NCBI GenBank assembly: GCA_964579845.1
Contig: CAZOHC010000009.1
Location: 1 to 36,451, forward strand
DNA length: 36,451 nt
Direction: 5' to 3'
From: CAZOHC01 sp964579845
GTDB lineage: Bacteria; Patescibacteriota; Microgenomatia; Levybacterales; UBA12049
How positions within the stretch are numbered: position 1 is the first letter of the stretch; the number at the start of each line of letters is the position of its first letter. The notes under the pieces are model-generated. The model saw only the letters and a program-made list of their open reading frames with translations. It had not been told where the DNA came from and did no database searches. The position numbers were made by a program, and so were the translations under genes. This document shows, in pieces, positions 30,262-36,451 of the stretch.

Positions 30262-31647
30262 ATGGCACATAATCTTGACACACTCTGGGAATCTGTTCTT
30301 GAGGAGATGAAACAATCAATCTCCAAAGCAAATTTTATCGCGCTTTTGAAACCCACGACATTAATCTCTCTTGAAGACAATATCGCAACAGTCGGGGCAC
30401 CCTCACCGATGCTTCTCAATATGCTTGAGAAACGATTTAAAAGCGAGATAAAGACCCACCTTGACGCACTGACAAAGGCTGATAATGACATCCTCTTTGT
30501 CGTCAAGTCACAACCGCGGAAAGACCAGAATGATCTGCATGCAGGACCACTTTTCCCATCAGAAGAAACTTCCGATACAAAGTCCTCAGCAAAACAGGAA
30601 TCGGCACAACCGACACTCTCAATTGGCCACCTGCCACGCGTCAGGCCTGATTATACGTTTTCCAACTTCGCCGTCTCTTCCAGTAATCAGCTCGCATTCA
30701 CTGCCTCACAAACCGTTGCAACCCAGATCGGACGGACGTACAATCCGTTATTTCTCTACGGACCGGTCGGAGTAGGAAAGACCCATCTGATGAACGCGGT
30801 TGCAAACGAGGTCTACCAGAAAACACCGGATAAAAAAATCATTTACCTGACAAGTGAAGAGTTCACTAATGAAGTTATTGAGGCAATCGGTACGAACAGC
30901 ACCCACCGTTTGAAGCGGAAGTTTCGCAGCGCCTATCTGTTAATTATCGATGACGTGCAGTTTTTTGAGGGGAAAGAAAAAGTGCAGGAAGAACTCTTCC
31001 ATACCTTTAATATCTTAATTGATAACGGTGCTCAGATCATCCTTTCCTCAGACCGACCGCCACAGGAGATTAAAAAACTGGAAAAACGGCTGTCATCACG
31101 TTTCTCAGGCGGCCTGACGGTTGATATAGAACCCCCTGATTTTGAACTGAAAACCGCCATTCTTCAGAAAAAAGCAACGAAGTTTAACCAAGTACTTCCC
31201 ATTGAAGTCGCAAAAATCATCGCTGAACACGCAACCGATACACGGGGTCTTGAAGGGATGCTGCTTCGAGTCATGACGCAGGCAAATATGCAGGGAGCAG
31301 AGATCACAACTGACATAGCACTGCAAGCACTGGGGAAGCTGGCCGAGGAGAAACGAGAACGGCTCCATAGTGATGATGTGATTACTGCCATCTGTGAATT
31401 TTACCGGGTAAAGCCGACACAGCTTAAAGGACCGAAACGGGATGCAGCACTAGTCAGAGCCAGGCAAGTCGCGATGTATTTACTGAAAACAGAGCTGGGG
31501 CTGACACTTGTTGAGATAGGGAACCTTCTTGGAGGACGGGATCATACGACTGTGATGCACGGTGTGGAAAAGATTGAGTCGCTTGTGGAAAACAAAGCTG
31601 AAATTGCTCATGAGATAAAGGGGATAACCAAGGCAATGCGTGGGTAA
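30262..31647 (+). CDS. dnaA: Chromosomal replication initiator DnaA
   Basis: DnaA binds the origin and opens it for replication. I place the start at ATG 30262 (461 residues), because domain I begins LDTLWESVLEEM as in other DnaA proteins. An in-frame ATG 57 nt upstream (30205) adds an unusual stretch and remains possible. Walker A is PVGVGKTH, about 60 residues after the linker, and Walker B is IIDDVQFF. DHTTVMHGVEKI forms the DNA-recognition helix-turn-helix of domain IV near the C-terminus. It is followed by dnaN after a 253-bp gap with DnaA-box-like sites. Confidence 0.95.
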   Translation: MAHNLDTLWESVLEEMKQSISKANFIALLKPTTLISLEDNIATVGAPSPMLLNMLEKRFKSEIKTHLDALTKADNDILFVVKSQPRKDQNDLHAGPLFPSEETSDTKSSAKQESAQPTLSIGHLPRVRPDYTFSNFAVSSSNQLAFTASQTVATQIGRTYNPLFLYGPVGVGKTHLMNAVANEVYQKTPDKKIIYLTSEEFTNEVIEAIGTNSTHRLKRKFRSAYLLIIDDVQFFEGKEKVQEELFHTFNILIDNGAQIILSSDRPPQEIKKLEKRLSSRFSGGLTVDIEPPDFELKTAILQKKATKFNQVLPIEVAKIIAEHATDTRGLEGMLLRVMTQANMQGAEITTDIALQALGKLAEEKRERLHSDDVITAICEFYRVKPTQLKGPKRDAALVRARQVAMYLLKTELGLTLVEIGNLLGGRDHTTVMHGVEKIESLVENKAEIAHEIKGITKAMRG

Positions 31648-31900
31648 AAATCGGGGATAATCCAAAACTTTTCCTTATCCTCATTTCATCCGCATTGTTA
31701 TAACAAAGTTTTCCCCAGATATTCAGGCACAACCGTATCGCTGAAACGATCGTATTATGTAAACGCAGTTGTAAGTAGAAGAAAATATATTGGCTTGATT
31801 TCATAAGATTTTACGTCGAATATGAATCTTTTATAGGGTATAATCCTCTTGCAATTTTCCACTTTTCCCGATACACTACTACAACTACAAAGAGTTATAT
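31648..31900 (+). other. Probable origin of replication (oriC) and dnaN promoter
   Basis: The dnaA-dnaN gap is AT-rich and contains DnaA-box variants: TTATCCTCA at 31675-31683, TTATCCCCG (minus) at 31652-31660 and TTTTCCACT near 31855. A further variant (TTATCCCCT, minus) ends the dnaA gene at 31619-31627. A 12-bp palindrome TTGTTATAACAA lies at 31695-31706. The dnaN promoter has TATAAT at 31839-31844, which gives a leader of about 50 nt with AAAGAG before the ATG. Origin function is inferred from position and boxes. Confidence 0.55.
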
Positions 31901-33022
31901 ATGAAGATTAAGGTTACGACCAGTACGTTACAGAAAAAACTCTCCTTTGCAAACCACGCTATCTCCAATAAAAGCCAACTCCCGATCTTACTGAACTTTC
32001 TTCTGGAAGCGACAGAAAAATCGCTACGCATTAAGAGTACTGATCTGGAGATCGGTATAGAACTGGAGATAACAGCAGATGTTGAAGAACAGGGTTCAGT
32101 TGCGGTTCCAGCGAAGACATTTATGGAACTTATTTCCTCACTTCCCGAAGATACGATTACGCTTGTTTCCAAAGACGGCATGCTTGAAGTGATCAGTAAG
32201 AAAACAAAGAGTATGTTTCAGACCATGAGTAAGGACGAGTTCCCGAAACTCTATGATGAAAAAGGGGAGAAGGTCACGGTTTTAACACCAGAGGACCTGA
32301 AAACAGGCTTCGCATCAGTTATCTTTGCCGCGAGTTCTGATACCGCACGACCTGCACTGACCGGTGTATATATCAAAGAAGAAGAACATGGATTTTTGTT
32401 GGTCGCAACGGACGGGTATCGTTTATCGCTCAAACATCAAATAAGTGAGGTAATCGAGAAAACAGAAGGCAAAGAAACCTCACTCATCGTACCTGCGAAA
32501 GTGTTTCGGGAAGTCTTGTCACTTAAGGAACAGGGAGAGATCAGTATGTACGTCTCAACCAAAAATAACCAGGTGATTTTTTCCCAACCTGAAACTACCC
32601 TGATCGGTCGCTTGATTGAGGGTGACTTCCCGCCGTATGAGCGAATTATTCCGAATGACTATGCCAGCCAGACGAGAGTGAATCGGGAAGAGCTCCTCAA
32701 GGCAGTTAAGATCTGTTCTATCTTTGCCCGGGAGGCAGCGAATATTATCAAACTTTCTCTAAAGAAGGAATCAATAATCGTCTCGTCACAGACCCCATCA
32801 GTCGGTGAGAATACGGTTGAAGTTGAAGCTGCACTGACGGGGGAGGAAAATGAGATTGCATTTAACGCGAGGTATCTGATGGATGTTCTCTCACACGTTG
32901 AGGCAGAGGATTTGGTGTTTGAGATGACAGGGCCTTTAAATCCCGGGGTATTTAAGATCTATAACGACAACTCCTTCCTCCACCTGATCATGCCGATCAG
33001 ATTAAATCAGGATGTATCCTAG
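31901..33022 (+). CDS. dnaN: DNA polymerase III beta subunit (sliding clamp)
   Basis: The ring-shaped clamp holds the replicative polymerase on DNA. The 373-residue protein has the three repeated clamp domains, and the start MKIKVTTSTLQKKLSFA is typical. Conserved segments are DLEIGIE, TRPALTGVYI, FPPYERIIP near residue 245 and the C-terminal LHLIMPIRL. The length matches other DnaN proteins. The gene converges on the next with a 4-bp overlap. Confidence 0.95.
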   Translation: MKIKVTTSTLQKKLSFANHAISNKSQLPILLNFLLEATEKSLRIKSTDLEIGIELEITADVEEQGSVAVPAKTFMELISSLPEDTITLVSKDGMLEVISKKTKSMFQTMSKDEFPKLYDEKGEKVTVLTPEDLKTGFASVIFAASSDTARPALTGVYIKEEEHGFLLVATDGYRLSLKHQISEVIEKTEGKETSLIVPAKVFREVLSLKEQGEISMYVSTKNNQVIFSQPETTLIGRLIEGDFPPYERIIPNDYASQTRVNREELLKAVKICSIFAREAANIIKLSLKKESIIVSSQTPSVGENTVEVEAALTGEENEIAFNARYLMDVLSHVEAEDLVFEMTGPLNPGVFKIYNDNSFLHLIMPIRLNQDVS

Positions 33023-33711
33023 CGCCTGAGCGCTTCCTCACTGGGCGGGTAGTGGCCATGTTCTTTCGGAGACTCTGACTCTATATACTCAGGATAGGTT
33101 TCTTTAAATTCTGTTAACGGCATCGGCGTAAAACGAATTTCTTCATAGATCTCTCCTGTAAAGGTATTTGCAATAAGCATAACCCCTTTGCTCGGAAATA
33201 GGTAGGCAGACGTGTGCCAGCCCCATCGTTCGTTGCCGGTTATAATCTCTTCCACAATATATCCTGACTCCGTGACAAATTGCTCTATATACGGTAAGGG
33301 ACCGAATCTGTTCGTAAAAATAGGAGTTGCTTCAAACACAACCCGTCCGTTCACAGTGAGTACTTCGTTTTTGTGGCCCGGGAGATCCGATTTTATGACA
33401 TATTTGGTACTTCCGTTCTGAAGCTCTGATTTTTCCAGCACCTGTTGGTGCTGTTCTACTTCATCCGCTGTCGTTTGTCCGATACGGGTTTTCTTTAAAG
33501 AATCATATTTGGAAATATCTCGTACCTCACTATATGTTGCGATAGGTGTCGGACTGATGAGGGCTTGAGGTTCAGTTTCAGGTGAGCCCATAAAGAGACT
33601 CAGAAGCGGAAGCAGGATGAAGGTGAATAAAACAAACATCCCGAATAAAAAAAGGAATAGGTATGTTCTGTTACTCGAAATTACTCTGATGAATGAAACA
33701 ATTTTTTCCAT
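33019..33711 (-). CDS. Membrane-anchored protein of unknown function
   Basis: I place the start at ATG 33711 (230 residues), which avoids a 26-bp overlap with the upstream gene; an in-frame start at 33744 is also possible. Residues about 17-40 form a hydrophobic anchor (TYLFLFLFGMFVLFTFILLP). The rest is a beta-rich exported domain with a Ser/Pro linker after the anchor (SPETEPQALISPTP). No known family was recognised. It follows the lytic-transglycosylase gene by 7 nt, which suggests a shared envelope role. Confidence 0.65.
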   Translation of the reverse strand: MEKIVSFIRVISSNRTYLFLFLFGMFVLFTFILLPLLSLFMGSPETEPQALISPTPIATYSEVRDISKYDSLKKTRIGQTTADEVEQHQQVLEKSELQNGSTKYVIKSDLPGHKNEVLTVNGRVVFEATPIFTNRFGPLPYIEQFVTESGYIVEEIITGNERWGWHTSAYLFPSKGVMLIANTFTGEIYEEIRFTPMPLTEFKETYPEYIESESPKEHGHYPPSEEALRR

Positions 33712-33718
33712 AACGTAC

Positions 33719-35071
33719 TTATTGGCTACATGAATATTGGCCAACAGCCCTCACAGCGACTTCTTTGTGCAACGGGTAGCCGCCGTCCATATACGGATTA
33801 CCGACACTACCGCCGCAGGTTTGCGAAGAGAGTGTCGGATTGAGATGCAGTGCAATGGTTTCGGCATGATCTTCGTTATAAAGGTTTATACCTGATAAGC
33901 CACAACCTGTTCGTGAGTATTCAGTTAAACCTCCTTCAGTATCATAGGCAGCATAGATTTCGCTGAGATTTGTCTTTCCGTTTTCATTACAGATTTGATA
34001 GACATGGGTAAGTTCATGAAGCAGAATAACTTTTATACTTGCCTCACCAAGCACACTTGAAAGCTCAACGTCGGTCTGGTTGTCTCCGGGACAGCCGATC
34101 TGATAAGAGATACTTCCGTTTCGTGCTGTGACGTCGATAATGGTTCCTCTCACTGATTCCAGAAATGACGTGCTGGAAACAGCATAGAAAATTTCATAGA
34201 TGAACCGTAATTGCTCTGCAGTGGGGCCTCCGATGATACTAATTCCCCAGGTATCTTTGATGGCTGCTGTGAGATCTGAGGGATATGGCTCGGGTGGAAC
34301 TTCACAAGGGCCGCCACCGCCACCTGCACAACCGGGTGGAAGAGACGGTGGGAGCATCGGATTGCCGACCTTGGTCACGACACAAGCACTTTTTCCCGGA
34401 GTAAGCTGGTTAGTTTTGGATCCGGTCGTACTCCCACAATCGCCGCTTCCGAGTTCTGCCATGAGCTGGTTTACCCGGTCAACATACATTTGTTGCGTTG
34501 TTCCGTTCGGATCATTCGCCGGGAAGTAAACACGGGTTAATGCGTTTTCCCAGGAACCATGTTCTTGTATCGCATTTGCCATGATTGCTGCACCGAGCCT
34601 GATATTCCCGAGCGGGTCATAAGCATCTGCATCCGGAACCAAACTTTGCCAGATACCTGGTTTGACCTGCATCAGGCCAATGGAAGGATTTTGCCTGCCG
34701 TTATGATCGACAAAACCATCATACCGTACCCACGGCTGACCTGTTGACGGGTCGATATGTCCCTGGCCGCCTGACTCAATCCAAGCCATAGCTTTAATCA
34801 AATGCGCATCAACATTAAATTCTTCTGCTGCTTGGACGAAAAATGCATCGTATTCATTAATTGCTGCCCACCGTTCATTATTCGGACTACCGATTTCACA
34901 AGCTCCGCCTGAAGCATCAGGTTGTTCAAGCTGTTGTGCCTGAACGAGCGGTATAATAACGTCTGGCGAATAGAATGAAGTCATGAAGATACCTCCAAGG
35001 AGAATAAGAAGGAGAAAGAAGCATCTCTTTATGGAAGTTTTTCTTAGCCGGAGCAGATACATTTGTTCCAT
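33719..35071 (-). CDS. Secreted peptidoglycan hydrolase with SLT-like and HELTH domains
   Basis: The 450-residue protein has a basic N-terminus and a hydrophobic signal (FFLLLILLGGIFMTSF) with likely cleavage near residue 47. Residues about 70-195 form a lysozyme-like/SLT lytic transglycosylase domain: IKAMAWIESGG has the catalytic Glu, SIGLMQVKPG follows, and then come DPLGNIRLGAAIM and YVDRVNQLM. A Pro/Gly linker (GGGGGPCEVPPEP) leads to a second domain with LLHELTHVYQI, an HExxH zinc site, and a later Glu/Asp-rich part (EDHAETIALHL) that could provide the third ligand. It would cut cell-wall glycan and perhaps peptide bonds or proteins. TATACT lies 6 nt before the ATG. Confidence 0.8.
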   Translation of the reverse strand: MEQMYLLRLRKTSIKRCFFLLLILLGGIFMTSFYSPDVIIPLVQAQQLEQPDASGGACEIGSPNNERWAAINEYDAFFVQAAEEFNVDAHLIKAMAWIESGGQGHIDPSTGQPWVRYDGFVDHNGRQNPSIGLMQVKPGIWQSLVPDADAYDPLGNIRLGAAIMANAIQEHGSWENALTRVYFPANDPNGTTQQMYVDRVNQLMAELGSGDCGSTTGSKTNQLTPGKSACVVTKVGNPMLPPSLPPGCAGGGGGPCEVPPEPYPSDLTAAIKDTWGISIIGGPTAEQLRFIYEIFYAVSSTSFLESVRGTIIDVTARNGSISYQIGCPGDNQTDVELSSVLGEASIKVILLHELTHVYQICNENGKTNLSEIYAAYDTEGGLTEYSRTGCGLSGINLYNEDHAETIALHLNPTLSSQTCGGSVGNPYMDGGYPLHKEVAVRAVGQYSCSQ

Positions 35072-35083
35072 ACAATTAGTATA
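35072..35083 (-). promoter_or_regulatory. -10 box of the SLT-like gene, leaderless arrangement
   Basis: On the minus strand TATACT (35083-35078) is followed by exactly 6 nt and the ATG. Confidence 0.55.
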
Positions 35084-35088
35084 GTCTA

Positions 35089-35796
35089 TTATTCCGAGAA
35101 CACATATTCATGCGTGTCAGGATTAATACCATGACTATTCACCCATCGCTTTACACTGTTCAATACTGCCTGCCTATCGAGTCCTGACTGCTTCAGTGTA
35201 ATTTTCAGTGTCAAGTGATCCGCATAGCCGAGGAGATATTCAGGTGTAGAGTAGGGAAGGTGCTGAATGAGCGGGTAATACGTTTCGTTCGTACTCCGAT
35301 CAAGCTCTGAGCGTAGTCCGCTATCTGCCTCTCCGGTTTCACCGGAAGTTGTAAAGGTCCAGGTATGGACTACTACACCCTTATCATCTCGTACGGATGC
35401 CGTATAGTTCGTGTTCGGTGCAAATCCTCCCAATATTTTGAAGTAAACCATTGTTGTAGGAAAGGAACTCTCAATGCGCGGAGCATACTGAATCGATGGT
35501 GAGAAGGTAAGTGAGAATGATTCTTCTGAAAGAAGAGGAGTGTTCGTCGTCATCGTCATGATCTGTTCTCCTGCAAATACATTAGTGGCATTATTTGCAG
35601 GGAGCGTACCGGTTACAGTAAAGGGAGGCTGAGTCTGTTGTTTTGACGGTGTCGGGATATCCTCACCAGAAGTTACACCATCTTGTCCAGACTGTTGTTG
35701 TAGCATAAAAAGAATAATACTCACCAGACAAAGTATCAATATCCCTCCGAAGAGAAGAGCCCATTTATACTGTTGAATCTTTTGTAGTGTAAACAT
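35089..35796 (-). CDS. Membrane-anchored protein with Ig-like (Big_5) domain
   Basis: The 235-residue protein has an N-terminal membrane anchor (about residues 12-34, WALLFGGILILCLVSIILFM) and then a low-complexity Gln/Pro/Thr linker. A beta-sandwich follows with LPANNATNVFAGEQIMTMTT, NTNYTASVRDDKG and HTWTFTTSG, like bacterial Ig-like Big_5 domains. The C-terminal 80 residues are a separate helical part (LGYADHLTLKITLKQSGL). A role in cell-surface attachment or as a partner of the adjacent wall hydrolases is inferred. TATAAT lies 6 nt before the ATG. Confidence 0.65.
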   Translation of the reverse strand: MFTLQKIQQYKWALLFGGILILCLVSIILFMLQQQSGQDGVTSGEDIPTPSKQQTQPPFTVTGTLPANNATNVFAGEQIMTMTTNTPLLSEESFSLTFSPSIQYAPRIESSFPTTMVYFKILGGFAPNTNYTASVRDDKGVVVHTWTFTTSGETGEADSGLRSELDRSTNETYYPLIQHLPYSTPEYLLGYADHLTLKITLKQSGLDRQAVLNSVKRWVNSHGINPDTHEYVFSE

Positions 35797-35808
35797 AATG
35801 CTATTATA
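35797..35808 (-). promoter_or_regulatory. -10 box of the Big_5 gene, leaderless arrangement
   Basis: On the minus strand TATAAT (35808-35803) is followed by 6 nt and the ATG. Confidence 0.55.
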
Positions 35809-35820
35809 TAAAAATCTCGG

Positions 35821-36451
35821 TTATTGTTCCCGATAGAAGGTATACCCATCTTTCGGTATTTGATCACCATACGGTCGTTCTGTTCCCACGCGACAGTCAA
35901 GATTTCCGTTAGATTCAATAATTTTAAAATGCGTATCGCTTCCATCGATCACTTCTCTTACTATGCCGATATGACCGTAGCCGCCAGAGGCAACCGCTAT
36001 ATCGCCAACTGCTATATCAGCGGAATTTCCTGACCCGATCGGCATGTATCGGTTCTCTCCGACATCAAATCCGTTCGGGCCATACGGTGGATCATTCAGT
36101 GCTGCTGCATACCCCATACCCTCTCCAGCTAACAGTTTACTCGCATCAGTACTACCGGTTGCCAATGCTGCGACGATACTTACGTATCCTAAACACTGAT
36201 TACATAACCCTTCCCCCGGAACCGGGCTTCCGACTAAAGCACCTCCTGTTCGTCTCATCTCAAATGCGTCAATATTTTCTTGGTCATAATTAAGGGACAG
36301 AAGCTCTTCTTCCAAACATGCACCGAGCCCCGGACGATCATGGGTATCACCGGGAGGTCGACCGTCTTTTCTCGCACATGCATCAAATGCAGACTTAACA
36401 TCCTCTGCTGCCCGAAGCAGTTCAACAGAGCTGGAACTCGGGGTCGAGACA
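35821..36451 (-). CDS. CHAP-domain protein, 5' end cut by the window
   Basis: The frame stays open to the window edge, so only the C-terminal 210 or so residues are visible. GLCNQCLGYVSIVAALATG has the likely catalytic Cys, GDIAVASGGYGHIGIVREV the His, and IIESNGN the third residue. These together make a CHAP (cysteine/histidine amidohydrolase/peptidase) fold acting on peptidoglycan peptides. The Cys-rich surroundings suggest an exported protein. It is the third surface protein in the same-strand cluster. The missing N-terminus may hold a signal peptide or binding domain. Confidence 0.75.
   Translation of the reverse strand, partial: VSTPSSSSVELLRAAEDVKSAFDACARKDGRPPGDTHDRPGLGACLEEELLSLNYDQENIDAFEMRRTGGALVGSPVPGEGLCNQCLGYVSIVAALATGSTDASKLLAGEGMGYAAALNDPPYGPNGFDVGENRYMPIGSGNSADIAVGDIAVASGGYGHIGIVREVIDGSDTHFKIIESNGNLDCRVGTERPYGDQIPKDGYTFYREQ

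Overview
The window looks like a chromosomal segment of a Patescibacteria/CPR bacterium, most likely from the Microgenomates side. The reasons are short genes, compact ribosome/recombination/replication genes, a DUF4012 envelope protein, a degenerate 23S rRNA intervening-sequence (four-helix-bundle) protein gene, and AT-rich inverted repeats in many intergenic gaps. UGA ends several genes, so the code is standard. The lineage is inferred from gene families and style; no rRNA is present. No tRNA or CRISPR array was seen.

Layout. 1-5032: a class A beta-lactamase-fold serine hydrolase, a polytopic membrane protein and a Ca2+-type P-ATPase. 5029-7324 (minus): ruvC-ruvA-ruvB. 7446-8108: ribosomal protein L25. 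8118-11564 (minus): valS, def and a small membrane/TPR protein. 11.7-16.06 kb: an accessory island, described below. 16159-22185: a carbon-metabolism run of class II aldolase, phosphoglycerate kinase, hexokinase, an (alpha/alpha)6 glycosidase and a DedA protein. 22273-22629: the broken four-helix-bundle gene. 22724-28139 (minus): DUF475/TerC protein, DUF4012 protein and an O-antigen-ligase-like protein containing an assembly gap. 28069-30081 (minus): khpB-yidC-yidD-rnpA-rpmH. 30262-33022: dnaA and dnaN with a probable origin between them. 33019-36451 (minus): envelope and peptidoglycan proteins, including a lytic transglycosylase with an HELTH site and a CHAP-domain protein cut by the window edge.

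The island is the part most likely to be new. It is visibly richer in GC than its flanks, bounded by direct copies of a CGGGAATA-type repeat, and encodes on the minus strand six small proteins that all have strong Shine-Dalgarno sequences. It begins at a near-consensus promoter (TTGACA-17-TATACT) and runs through about 870 nt of structured non-coding sequence with two boxA-like segments, a terminator-ended RNA and a rod-shaped hairpin. Next come a 31-codon leader ORF coupled by ATGA to a coiled-coil protein, and then four proteins. Two of these genes are preceded by copies of the same structured leader. One protein appears to be a tandem duplication of a Csx3/Crn3-like domain (the cyclic tetra-adenylate ring-nuclease family), with no CRISPR-Cas genes nearby. 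A mobile or recently acquired RNA-regulated module, perhaps acting on cyclic oligonucleotides, is my inference.

In contrast, many backbone genes carry a -10 box only 6-7 nt before the ATG (often TGnTATACT or TATAAT), which predicts leaderless mRNAs. The two expression styles sit side by side in this window.
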